Positions 16,321 through 26,300 of a DNA stretch of 34,018 nt are shown piece after piece. The stretch is from NCBI GenBank assembly GCA_947461205.1, contig CANHJG010000046.1, positions 1 to 34,018 of the forward strand, given 5' to 3'. The stretch comes from Opitutia bacterium. Its GTDB lineage: Bacteria > Verrucomicrobiota > Verrucomicrobiia > Opitutales > Opitutaceae. The notes beneath the pieces were generated by a model. The model saw only the letters and a list, made by a program, of their open reading frames with translations, did not search any database and was not told the origin of the DNA. Position numbers and translations under genes: made by a program. Each line of letters starts with the position of its first letter. Within the stretch, counting starts at the first letter, position 1.

Positions 16321-16339
16321 ACTTGCCACTCTAGCAAGT
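16321..16339. promoter_or_regulatory. Operator-like inverted repeat upstream of second TBDR
   Basis: ACTTGC and GCAAGT flank a 7-base spacer, about 93 bp before the receptor start. A possible -35 (TTGTCC, just upstream) and -10 (TAGCAA, inside the repeat) are 16 bp apart, so a bound protein would block the promoter. The promoter assignment is weak. Confidence 0.35.
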
Positions 16340-16431
16340 AACCGAATCAATCCCCTGCGTCCCCCCCGCTGGTCGGCCCCGCCGTGTCGGCAAACCCATC
16401 CGCAGCCGCAACCCTACCCCGTGCGAACCCC

Positions 16432-19400
16432 ATGAATACTCCCGCCCCAACCGCTCGCTCAACCCGCAGGGTCCTCCATCGCGCTCTGCTTGCGCTCGTC
16501 CTCGGTCTCCTGCCGCTCCGCGCACAAATTGCCCCGGCACTGAAAACCGCGCCGATCCCCGCGTCATCGGAGAAGCCCGAGGAAACCGTCCTCCTCTCCC
16601 CTTTTACCGTCGTTGAGGACGACAAAGGCTACCAGGCCTTCAACACGCTCGCCGGCACCCGCCTCAACTCGAAACTCGAGGACCTCGGTAGCTCCATCAC
16701 CGTCGTCACGCTGCAGCAAATGCAGGACACGGCCGTCCTCGATATCAACGACCTCTTCCGTTACGAGGCCAGCACCGAGGGCACGGATGATTTCACGCAA
16801 TTCACGCCCAACCGCACCGGCGGCGTCGGCGACAACATCCAAGGCGATCCTGCCCGCGCCAACCGTATCCGCGGCGTCGGCTCCGCCGGCACGAGCGGCA
16901 GCGGTGTCAACAGCGCGTGGGGCAATTTCTCCAGCAACAGCAAGATCCCCTTCGATCTCTACAACGTCGGCGCCATCGAGATTTCCCGCGGGCCCAATTC
17001 CAATCTTTTCGGCCTCGGCGCCAGCGCCGGCACCGTGAACCTCGTGCCCGCCGAAGCCAGTGCGTCGAAGCCCACGAACAGTTTTACCTTCCGCATCGAC
17101 AGCGAGAGCGGCCACCGCTCGAGCCTCAGCCTCAACCGTCCGCTCATCGCCGGCAAACTCGCGATCAAGGTCGCCGCCGTCGAGGAGTCGAAGGGCTTCA
17201 CGCGGAAGCCGTCCTCCGAACGCATCCACCGCGAATACGCCTCACTCTTCGCGCGTCCCTTCAAAAACACCTCCATCCGCGCCTCCGCCGAGCGCTATGC
17301 GAACACCTACCGCCGCCCGAATTCCCTCACGCCCCGCGATACTTCCGACGAGTGGAAAGCCGGCGGCAGCCCCACGTGGGACCCGCTGACGCAGATCGTC
17401 ACGCTCGGCAACGGCACCAAATCCGGGCCCTTCACCACTGCGCAGGACGCCACTCTCCCGGCCGGTCTCCAAGGTGGCGGCAATATCAACGGCGGCCGCA
17501 TCGCCATCGTCGAAAACAGCCAGATCAACAGTTTCTCGGTCGCGCGCATCAGCAACGCGATCACGACGGGCACGCCGTCTCCGCTCACCGCCAACAGCAA
17601 CATTCGCTACATTGAGACCGCTTCGTTCCTGATGCGCAACAAGGCCAATCTGTTTCCGCTCTTCTTCGAACCGGCCATCTCCGACAAGTCGATCTACGAC
17701 TGGTCGAAGATCAACTACGTCGCCTCGAACAACGGCCGCGACAAAGCCAAGACATATATGGCGCAGGGCGAGCACATCTTCCTGCACTCGCCCACGCACA
17801 CGCTCGCCGCGCGGGCCGGTTGGTTTCGCCAGGAGTTCCAGCGGGAGGCCGCCAACTTTATCGATAACACCGACTCCATCCTTTACGTCGACGTGAACGA
17901 GAAGCTACTCGACGGACGCGCGAACCCCAATTTCAAGCGCCCCTACTTCCAAGCCCTCGGCGCAATCGCCACCGACGGACGCGAGATTTCGGACACCCAG
18001 ACGGCCGACCTCGCGTATTCGTTCACTCCGTCGAAGCTCCCGCGCTGGCTCGGCTGGATCGGCTCGCAGCGCTTCGGCTCTCACGCCGAGACGCGCCGCG
18101 CCGACAGCGTGAGCTACCGTTATTCCCAGCTGATCGCCGACGACCATGCGTGGACGAATCGCGCCAACCGCGTCAGCACCGGCGCCATCATCCAGCGCTA
18201 CTACGTCGGCGACACCCAGGGCCAGAACATCGACTACTCGCCCTCGGCCATCAAAAACATCAGCGGCAGCTATCCGCTCCGTTGGTTCAACAATCTCACG
18301 GGCCAGTGGGTGGACGAGCCCACAGTGGTGGACAACCTCGGCATCATCGGCACCAACCGCAACCGCGAGGAAATCCGCACGGTCAACGCGACGGCACAGA
18401 GTTTCTTCTTCAACGACCGCCTCGTGACGACGTTCGGCTGGCGCCAGGACCGTCGTCGCGAACGCACGTCCCAGCCCAATGCCGTCGATCCCGCCACCGG
18501 CCTTGTGACCAACGAGCCGCTGAAGACGTGGAACCTCTGGACCGATGACCAAGGGCCCGCCGTGCGCGATGCGCAGCGCGGTCAGACGCGGACGTTTGGC
18601 GCGGTCGTGAAGCCGCTCCGTTGGCTCAACGTCCACTATAACCAAAGCGACAGCTTCTTCCCGCAAGTGGTCCGCCAACAACTCGACCTCAAGACCAACA
18701 TCCCCAATCCCCGCGGCGAGGGCAAAGACTACGGCGTCAGTCTTTCGGCACTCGAGGGGAAACTGAACGTGAAGCTCAACCGCTACCAGGTGACGGAGCT
18801 CGATTCGCGCGGCAGCGAAGTGGGCACCATCGGCAACCGCACGATCCGCCTCGAAGGCCGGCAGGAGGCCAACGGCGTGCGCGATGCCAACGGCCTCTAT
18901 CCCTTCGCCCTTTCGGTCGTCACCGCCCGCCTATCTGCCCAAGGCGTCACGAATCCCACCCAGGCCCAGCTCCGTCCCGCCATCGCTAAATTCATGGGCC
19001 AGACCGACGAGTGGCTGAATATCTTCTTGGATTCCGGTCTCGCGCAGCCCCAGACCGTCGGCACGACCGACGTGACCTCCAAGGGCCTCGAACTCGAAGC
19101 CACCTACAACGCCACGCGCAACTGGCGCATCAAGTTCACGGGCGCACAGGGCGTCGCCTACGACGCCGCGATCTCGCCCGAGGTTTACAATTACTGGCAA
19201 TCGCGGCTGCCGACCTGGACCACGGTCCGGGGCGACTCCGTCCCCGGCAACGGCGACGGCAAGGGAGCGCTCTGGTGGACGACCGTCCCGACCGGCGGAG
19301 GCAACACGCCCGAGGCGCAATATAACAGCGCGCTCATCTCGCCTTACCTCGTCGGCGTCGCCAATGTCGGCAAGCCCCGCACCCAGGTCCGCGAGTATCG

Positions 19401-19785
19401 CTGGAACGCCCTGACGAACTACGAATTCTCCCAAGGCCGCCTGAAGGGATTCAGCATCGGCGGCGGCGTGCGTTGGGTCGACCGCGGCTCGATCGGCTTC
19501 CTCGGAATCGCGCCCGAGACCAGCGGACCGTTTACCGGAGCCATCCTTCAACTCGACAAAAACAAACCCGTGTGGGACGCCGCGCGCTTCTATTTTGATG
19601 CCTCCGCCGGCTATCGTTTCAAATTCTACAACGACCGCATCCGCGCCCGGGTGCAGCTCAACCTCAAGGACGTCTTCGAAAAGGGCCGTCTTCAACCCGT
19701 GGGTGTAAACCCCGACGGCAGCTACTACGCCTACCGTATCATCGCCCCCCGCCGGATCACGTTGAGCACGAGTTTTGATCTCTGA
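16432..19785 (+). CDS. TonB-dependent receptor, second tandem copy
   Basis: This 1117-residue protein has a signal peptide (residues 1-31, L-P-L-R-A) and E-E-T-V-L-L-S-P-F-T-V at 50-60, the same position as in the first copy. It shares long blocks with that copy: T-R-L-N-S-K-L-E-D-L-G, F-R-Y-E-A-S-T-E-G-T-D, R-K-P-S-S-E-R-I-H-R-E, S-R-G-S-E-V-G-T, and Q-P-Q-T-V-G-T-T-D-V. It ends T-S-F-D-L. The two copies differ most in the barrel middle, where substrate-binding loops lie, and the second is about 38 residues shorter, which suggests duplication and divergence of specificity. The start at 16432 is preceded by AACCCC. It has its own upstream region after a strong terminator. Confidence 0.92.
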   Translation: MNTPAPTARSTRRVLHRALLALVLGLLPLRAQIAPALKTAPIPASSEKPEETVLLSPFTVVEDDKGYQAFNTLAGTRLNSKLEDLGSSITVVTLQQMQDTAVLDINDLFRYEASTEGTDDFTQFTPNRTGGVGDNIQGDPARANRIRGVGSAGTSGSGVNSAWGNFSSNSKIPFDLYNVGAIEISRGPNSNLFGLGASAGTVNLVPAEASASKPTNSFTFRIDSESGHRSSLSLNRPLIAGKLAIKVAAVEESKGFTRKPSSERIHREYASLFARPFKNTSIRASAERYANTYRRPNSLTPRDTSDEWKAGGSPTWDPLTQIVTLGNGTKSGPFTTAQDATLPAGLQGGGNINGGRIAIVENSQINSFSVARISNAITTGTPSPLTANSNIRYIETASFLMRNKANLFPLFFEPAISDKSIYDWSKINYVASNNGRDKAKTYMAQGEHIFLHSPTHTLAARAGWFRQEFQREAANFIDNTDSILYVDVNEKLLDGRANPNFKRPYFQALGAIATDGREISDTQTADLAYSFTPSKLPRWLGWIGSQRFGSHAETRRADSVSYRYSQLIADDHAWTNRANRVSTGAIIQRYYVGDTQGQNIDYSPSAIKNISGSYPLRWFNNLTGQWVDEPTVVDNLGIIGTNRNREEIRTVNATAQSFFFNDRLVTTFGWRQDRRRERTSQPNAVDPATGLVTNEPLKTWNLWTDDQGPAVRDAQRGQTRTFGAVVKPLRWLNVHYNQSDSFFPQVVRQQLDLKTNIPNPRGEGKDYGVSLSALEGKLNVKLNRYQVTELDSRGSEVGTIGNRTIRLEGRQEANGVRDANGLYPFALSVVTARLSAQGVTNPTQAQLRPAIAKFMGQTDEWLNIFLDSGLAQPQTVGTTDVTSKGLELEATYNATRNWRIKFTGAQGVAYDAAISPEVYNYWQSRLPTWTTVRGDSVPGNGDGKGALWWTTVPTGGGNTPEAQYNSALISPYLVGVANVGKPRTQVREYRWNALTNYEFSQGRLKGFSIGGGVRWVDRGSIGFLGIAPETSGPFTGAILQLDKNKPVWDAARFYFDASAGYRFKFYNDRIRARVQLNLKDVFEKGRLQPVGVNPDGSYYAYRIIAPRRITLSTSFDL

Positions 19786-19789
19786 CGGA

Positions 19790-20060
19790 CCTGCGGGGCT
19801 CGCTGCGCACTTGCCGTCGACCTCGCCCGGCTTGAAGCGACTGGCGCAGCGATGCGGCAAAATCCGCGGCCTCAGTCCAACGCTTTCCGTCCAGCAACGT
19901 CAGCCCCTTCGCCAGCAGGCGTCGCGACTCCGAGGATTGCCCGAGCCGCGTGACCTCCGCCAGTTCTCAGTCCAAGATGGGCCTTGAGTTCCCCCTCCGG
20001 CGCGAGAGGGTTTTTCCGCGTGATGTAGAACACGCGCAAAACGCCAAACTCAGCAGGGCC
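19790..20060 (-). pseudogene. Unrecognised coding remnant between convergent TBDR genes
   Basis: On the minus strand one frame gives V-F-Y-I-T-R-K-N-P-L-A-P-E-G-E-L-K-A-H-L-G-L. After a TGA near 19970, a shifted frame continues E-L-A-E-V-T-R-L-G-Q-S-S-E-S-R-R-L-L-A-K-G and R-W-T-E-A-A-D-F-A-A-S-L-R. Both parts have strong G/C bias at third codon positions. The remnant starts 20 bp after the third receptor's stop and is cut off at the second receptor's 3' end. I do not recognise the family. It may be the start of a gene once co-transcribed with the third receptor. Confidence 0.3.
19993..20015 (+). terminator. Weak terminator-like hairpin after second TBDR
   Basis: CCCTC pairs with GAGGG across an 8-nt loop and is followed by five T residues. 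The stem is short and lies 208 bp after the receptor stop, so its function is uncertain. Confidence 0.35.
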
Positions 20061-20079
20061 TGCACAGTGCACCCCGCCG

Positions 20080-23000
20080 TCAATAACTCCATGTCGTCGT
20101 GCAACGGAGCTCGCGCGGCGCTACCAAATCGTATCGACCATACGCACGCCCGCGCCCACCCGGCACCACATAGCCATCCGGCACATTCGCGCCTGTAGCA
20201 ATCCGCACCGGGAGAATATCGGTGTGATCGAACACGTTGGACACATTGAGCTGAAAACGCACGCGACCCGGCAGTCGCTCAAACTTCCTCGTGTAGGCGA
20301 TCATCACATCGTTCGCGACAATCGGCTCCCCGGTGATTTCTTTGCCTTTGGAGTCCGCGCCGATCACGTTGGCCGACCGCCAGCGCCAGCCACCGCCAAC
20401 GGTGACTCCCTTCAGCCGCCCCTCCCGGAAATCATAGGCCGTGAACAGGCTGACCTTGTGCGGACGCAGTCCCCAGCGTTTCTCCTCGTCGTCGCGCTCG
20501 GCGTTCATCGTATCAACCATGTTGTAGATTTCCTGCGCGATCGAGTTGCCGTTCGACGTCGTAAGCGTCGACACATTCGCCTGCGGGCGGAGCGCACCCA
20601 ACTCGAGCCATTTCGCCACCGTCATGCCCGGCTCGAACGCGCTCGGGTCGACCACAAAACGACCGGTCGCATCCTGCCGCACGCCTTGCACAAAGCGGTC
20701 ATCCGCCATTTTCAAGCCATACCATTGCGCCACCTCCGCCCCGACATTTTTGCGGATGAAATCCGTGTAGGAATAGTTCGCCACCAGCCGCCAGTTGCGC
20801 GTCAGGTTCGCGGTGATCCGCGCTTCATAGCCTTTGGATTGGGAATCCGAAGACGCCGCCGTGACCGGAGGATTATAGGCACTGTAAATGGGCTGCCACT
20901 GGCCCGCCGAAAACGGCAGCCCGCTCCCCGCCAGAACACCCGCCAAGGCATCCATCACACGGGTGTTGCGGCCGGGGGCGCCCGCGAGACCGTTCGTCGT
21001 GATCCGCCCCTGCTCCGTCGACGAGAAATAAACCACCTTGGCGTTCAACCGACCTCCGAGCAGGTCGAAACTCATCCCGTAGTCAGAGCCGACGCCTTTC
21101 GACGCCGGTGCCAACTCGCCCTTCGGAAACGTCGTCCGCACGAACGAAGGCACACCTTGGTTGGTCGAGTGATTCGCGACGAGCGACATCCATTTGACCA
21201 CGTGCAGAACGCCGCCCGCCGTGCCCGTGAAACCGGTCGCACTCGTGGTTTTGCTCTTGCTGCGATCGCGATCCACGATGTCGCCGATCACGGGATCATT
21301 GTAGAATCCGAGCTCGATCACATCGATCTCGTCCTGCCGATAGCCGAAGGTCGTGACCAACCGGTCGGCCAGAAAATGGCTCTGCACGGCACCGAGCGCC
21401 GTTTGGGATTCCTGCTCGCCGCCGCTGTTGTTCGGTCCGCCGACTTCGTTGGCCCACGCCAGCGTGTAGGCCCGGCCGTCGAAGTTGACCGTTGCGGGCA
21501 ACGAGCGCCAGTCGCCGACGCGATAGGTCGCCCAACTGCCCTCGGTAATGTAATTGCGCACAGTGATGCGATTATTGGCGTTATTGGGCGTGGCGTTGTA
21601 GGGGCGCCCCGCGAAGGCCAGCCACGAGTTGGCCCGTATGTCCACCTGCTCCGTTCGGGAAACCAACGCGGCAAAACGGTGCCGGCCGAACCATTTTGAT
21701 TTCGTGTCGAGCGAGTAAGAGGCCGCCAGCCGCGTCTCAGCGACTTCGCCGACATGGTTATCGCGCCGCCATTCGCCATCGAAGTAAAGCCGGCCCGCAT
21801 AAGGATTCGCCGCGCCACCGACGCCCAGGGTGCGGTTCGGATCGCCGCGCAACGTCGGGTCGGCCCCGACCATCAGCGTCACGCGCGCTCGCGAATATTG
21901 ATAATTGCGCCCGACGTTGAACGCCAGATTCCGCGTTGCCTGCCAGTCGGCGGTCAACGTGTAGTTTCGCAGCGTCTGTTCGCGAAACATCCCGGGGCCC
22001 GCCGCGTTGACGTTGCCCGGGTAAATTCGTGGGTCATACACCTTCAGCGCGCCCGATGTCACCCCCGGTGTGCCGTCGGGTGCGCGGACCGCTGCGTTGT
22101 TGTAGGTGCCGGAGAGCAAGGTCCCGCGGGCATCAAATATCGTCCCATCATTTTCGATGAAGATCGCTTTGTGGTTGTTGCCGGTCGCGGCAACTTCCCT
22201 CGCCGTGACGCCCAGCGCAGACATCGCGGCGGTCGGGACTGCATTGTTGGGATCGAACGTCACTGCGCTGACACCCTTTGCGTTGCGATTGTCCAGCCAC
22301 GCCAGCGCCTGGTCGGTCTCCACCGTATTGCGAATCACCGCCGTCAGATCCCGCCCGATTTCACCCATCGCCGTGATGGTCAGCGAGCGAGTCGGCCGCA
22401 CCGTGATCGACGAAAAAACACGCTTCTTATCCTGGTAATCAAATGCCCGCCATCCCCCGTTCTCCTGATGCAGACCGGCGACGGACATGGCCACCCGGTC
22501 CTTCCGCAGCACCCAGTTGGCGTCCAGTTCGAGCCGATGCCGGTCGAACGAGCCGGTCCCGTAGCGCATTAGGGCGCTCTCCCGCGCGGTGTTCGCAATT
22601 TTCGAGCTTTCATTGATCAGCCCCCCCGGCGCGCCCACGCCAAACAAGATACTGTTGGGCCCTCGGTTGTCCTCATACCGCCCCACCCGGTAGGAATCGG
22701 AGGGCGTGATGCTCGTGAAATAGTCCATCCCAACGCTGGCCGACGCCCCGCGGATCAGGACCACTGGCGTCAGGCTCTGGGCGTTGACCACGGGATTCTG
22801 CCCCGTTCCCGCCTGGTTCTCATTCGTGCTGATCTCGGCATTCATCGAATACTGCACCAACTCGCGGACGTCGGTGATCGCGAGGTCGTCGAGAAATTCG
22901 CGCGTGAACACCGAGACCGAGCTCGCGGTGTCGCGCAGTGAGGTATTCAGCCGGCTGCCCGCGAGCGTATTCTCGGCTTGGTAGCCTACGTCGCGGCTGG

Positions 23001-23160
23001 TGTTCACCGTGAACGGACTCAACTCGACCACTTCGGTCGCGGCAGGCGCGGCTCCCGCCGGCGGGACCGGTGGCGCCGTTTGAGCCACGACCGAAGCGAC
23101 GAGCACGAGGGAGAGATATCCGGCGTGGCCGGCGCGATGAAAGCGGAGCAAGGGGTTCAT
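20080..23160 (-). CDS. TonB-dependent receptor, third (divergent type)
   Basis: This 1026-residue protein has a signal peptide (residues 1-26, V-A-S-V-V-A) and T-E-V-V-E-L-S-P-F-T-V at 42-52. The plug contains S-S-V-S-V-F-T-R-E-F-L-D-D-L, V-V-L-I-R-G-A-S-A-S, and D-N-R-G-P-N-S-I-L-F-G-V-G. The barrel ends in T-T-T-W-S-Y, a typical aromatic outer-membrane C-terminus, unlike the F-D-L end of the two tandem copies. It is only distantly related to them. It is transcribed away from the fourth receptor, with a 208-bp shared upstream region. The start at 23160 gives a proper signal peptide but has no Shine-Dalgarno sequence. Confidence 0.92.
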   Translation of the reverse strand: MNPLLRFHRAGHAGYLSLVLVASVVAQTAPPVPPAGAAPAATEVVELSPFTVNTSRDVGYQAENTLAGSRLNTSLRDTASSVSVFTREFLDDLAITDVRELVQYSMNAEISTNENQAGTGQNPVVNAQSLTPVVLIRGASASVGMDYFTSITPSDSYRVGRYEDNRGPNSILFGVGAPGGLINESSKIANTARESALMRYGTGSFDRHRLELDANWVLRKDRVAMSVAGLHQENGGWRAFDYQDKKRVFSSITVRPTRSLTITAMGEIGRDLTAVIRNTVETDQALAWLDNRNAKGVSAVTFDPNNAVPTAAMSALGVTAREVAATGNNHKAIFIENDGTIFDARGTLLSGTYNNAAVRAPDGTPGVTSGALKVYDPRIYPGNVNAAGPGMFREQTLRNYTLTADWQATRNLAFNVGRNYQYSRARVTLMVGADPTLRGDPNRTLGVGGAANPYAGRLYFDGEWRRDNHVGEVAETRLAASYSLDTKSKWFGRHRFAALVSRTEQVDIRANSWLAFAGRPYNATPNNANNRITVRNYITEGSWATYRVGDWRSLPATVNFDGRAYTLAWANEVGGPNNSGGEQESQTALGAVQSHFLADRLVTTFGYRQDEIDVIELGFYNDPVIGDIVDRDRSKSKTTSATGFTGTAGGVLHVVKWMSLVANHSTNQGVPSFVRTTFPKGELAPASKGVGSDYGMSFDLLGGRLNAKVVYFSSTEQGRITTNGLAGAPGRNTRVMDALAGVLAGSGLPFSAGQWQPIYSAYNPPVTAASSDSQSKGYEARITANLTRNWRLVANYSYTDFIRKNVGAEVAQWYGLKMADDRFVQGVRQDATGRFVVDPSAFEPGMTVAKWLELGALRPQANVSTLTTSNGNSIAQEIYNMVDTMNAERDDEEKRWGLRPHKVSLFTAYDFREGRLKGVTVGGGWRWRSANVIGADSKGKEITGEPIVANDVMIAYTRKFERLPGRVRFQLNVSNVFDHTDILPVRIATGANVPDGYVVPGGRGRAYGRYDLVAPRELRCTTTWSY

Positions 23161-23368
23161 TTCGGATTTGGGTCAGGGGTTGCCCGGGGCGAATCCAAAT
23201 TGAATTCGTGCTGAGGGAAAAGAGACGCAGACGGCGGCAAACGACAAGTGTAAGTTCTCTCTTGCCCCGCCGTCCAATCCGGCACCTCTAAAGTGCAGTG
23301 CGACGCCCCCCCGACCAAACGGTTTCCCCGCGTTGCAGATAGTTTCCTCAACCCGCCGCGCCTACCCC
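23161..23368. promoter_or_regulatory. Shared upstream region of divergent TBDR genes
   Basis: This 208-bp interval must contain promoters for the third receptor (minus) and for the receptor-sulfatase operon (plus). It has an AT-richer patch with AATCC, CCAAATTG and GAATTC near 23191-23210. On the plus strand, TTGCCC is followed about 19 bp later by TCTAAA near 23288. Neither promoter is convincing. A divergent layout suggests joint regulation of the two receptors. Confidence 0.4.
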
Positions 23369-26300
23369 ATGACCATGAAACGATCCCCCGCCCAACTGTG
23401 TCTGACCGCCTCGCTCGTGATCGCGCTCGTCCCCGCTCTCCCCGCGCAGTTGGCTCCAGCGAGCTCCCCCACAACCGCGGCTAAGGGCAGCAAAGACGAA
23501 CCCGTCGTCCTCTCACCCTTCGAAGTAAGTCCCGACTCCGTGCGGGGCTACCAGTCCACCGCCATCCTCCAAGGCGGCCGGGGCAAAATCGACCTCGCTG
23601 ATGTTGCCGGCCAGGTGCAGGTCTTCACCAAAGATTTCCTCGACGACATCGGCGCGACGACGACCGACGAAGCGTTTCTCTTTTCCGCGACGACCCAGAC
23701 GTATTTCGACAACGTCAACGGCAGCGCCGACTCGCGTCCCGGCTCGCGCAACGGCGCCGATGATTCCGGCAATTCCCGCGGCCTCGGCAACATCGACCGC
23801 ACGCGCAATTATTTCCGCACGACCATCGAGGCCGACTCCTACAACACCGAACGCTTCTCCCTCGTGAGCGGCGCCAATGCCGTGCAATTCGGCCTCGGCG
23901 GGTCCGCCGGCACCGCCGAAAGCACCTCGGCTCGCGCCAACCTCACGCGCAACAAACAGAAACTCTCGCTCCGCGCCGACAGCTACGGCTCCGAACGCAC
24001 CGTCTTCGACATCAGTCAGGTGCTCGTCCCCAAAAAACTCGCCCTTCGGCTCGTCACCCTGCGCGAAAACAAGGAATATTTCATCACCCCAGGCTACGAC
24101 GACAGCCGGCGCGCCTTCCTGACGACGACGTGGCAGCCGTTCAAGCACACCACCGTCCGCGTCGAGGGCGAGTATCACCATCGCCGCGACGCCCGCCCCG
24201 CCACCACCATGGCCCGCGACAACGGCTACCTGCACTGGCTCGCCTCGCAACGCGCCGGCACGCCGCAGACCTATCGCAACTTCGCCGCCACGGCCGCGGC
24301 CACCGGTCGCCCCACCGCGCCGACCTTCGCCCTCGGCGACGGCACGACGCGCGCCTATGCCTTCAGCACCAAGTCGCAGCTCTTCGTCTTCCCGCAAAAC
24401 GGCAGTCCGTCGTTCGTGAATTTCCAGGACGTGCGCAACACCGTCTTCGTCAATATCGCCGACGGCGCCGCCACCTCCGGCAACACCCAGACCCTCATCG
24501 ATCCGGGCCTGCCGTGGAATACGAACCCTGCCGGCTGGGGGCGCTACAATTTCCGCCGCAGCCGCAACGTCACCGCCACGGTCGAACAGCGCGTCGCGCG
24601 CACGACCTTTGTCGAGCTCGGCTACTCCTTTGAGTCGTATCGCAACCAGACCACGCAGCTGTTCGCCAACAACGCCTACGACATCCTCGTCGACATCAAC
24701 GCCTATCTCCCCGACGGCGTGACGCCCAATCCGCTCTACGGCCGCCCTTACCTCGAGTCCAATCGCTCCACGGGTCAGGGCAACTGGGCCGATTTCGCCG
24801 TCCATCAGGCGCGCGCCGTCGGCACGCATGAGCAGGACTTCACAAAAAACGCCGGCTGGACCCGCCACCTCGGCCTCCACCGCCTCGGCGTCTTCGCCAG
24901 CTACGAGGATTCCGTGACCTACACCCTCGCCCAGCTCCGCAACCTCATCATCGGCAAGCCCAGCTTCCTTTCCGCCGCCGCGCAGGCCAATCCCCTCAGC
25001 ATCGAGCGCGAGATCAACATGCGCCAATACCTCCCTGCCTTCGGCAGCACGGGCGACCCGCGCGCCTACGGCCTCGCCGCCCCGACCGCCTACGGCGACT
25101 TGATGGAAACGCTCTGGTTCACGACCGCCGCCGGCGAGCGCTTCGGCGTTACATCGTTTGAAAATCCCGTCGGCGGCGTCGGCACCGCCCCGTCCGCGAA
25201 TCACCTCCAGCGCGGCTCGCTCGCCGGGAGCACCTCAAGCGTGTTCTTCAAAAACCACCTCGTGGCCAACGTCGGCGTCCGCTACGATCGCGTCCGCAAT
25301 TCCAATTTCGGCGCCTTCCAGCCGATCCTCACCGAAGGCCCGGTCACCCCGCAAAACCCCCTCGGCACCGGCTACCGCGCCTACGCCGATTTCCGCGAAA
25401 AAGAACCCGCGTCCGTCTGGACCCCCTACCGCTCCGCCACCCGCTGGAACTACGGCTTCATCGTGCGGCCACCGTGGCTCGAGCGGTGGGTTTCGTTCGG
25501 CTACGACTACTCGCGCAACGCCTCACTCAACGAGGTCGCCGTCGTCCGCGACGTCAACGGCACCGTCGTCGAACCCAACTACGGCGAGTCCCACGAATAC
25601 TCCGTGCGCCTGCGCCTCCTCGACGATCGCCTCAACTTCAAGGTCAACTACTTCAATTCCCTCAACCGCAACACCACGCTCGCCGACTCCGGGCTCCGCC
25701 AGAATCTGATCAATTTCGAGCAGCAACTCTCCCTGAACGATCCGGCTTACGCGATCAACCCGCTCTTCCTGCAGGCGCGCAACCCTCTCCCCGCCGACTT
25801 CCGTCTGCCCGGTGACCGCAATAGCAAAGGCCTCGAGCTCGAAGCCACCTTCAACCCCACTCGCTCCTGGCGCATCTTCGTCAACGCCGGCCGCACGGAC
25901 ACCGAGATCGACGACATCTCCACCCAGCCGTGGTATGACTACCTCGACGCCAAGCTCGCCACGTGGCGCGCCTACCGCGGAGGGTGGGCCACCGCCGCCT
26001 ACGACGCGACGCGCACCGTCGAAGCCGCCCACACGCAGCTCATCCAAGGTCCGCTCGACGATATTCAGGCCAGCCTCGGCAACCCCGGCGGCAACTCCCA
26101 GACGTGGCGCTCGAACGCGGTCATCACCCGCAGCTTCACCGAAGGACGGCTGAAGGGCGCCACGGCGTCCGTGAATTTCCGTTACCGGGCCCCGTCGGTC
26201 ATTGGCTTCCCGAATAAAATCGACGCGAAGGGCAAGGTCCGCACCGATCGAGACTACCCCTACTATTCCAAACGCTACGTCCTCACCGGCCTCATGGCCA

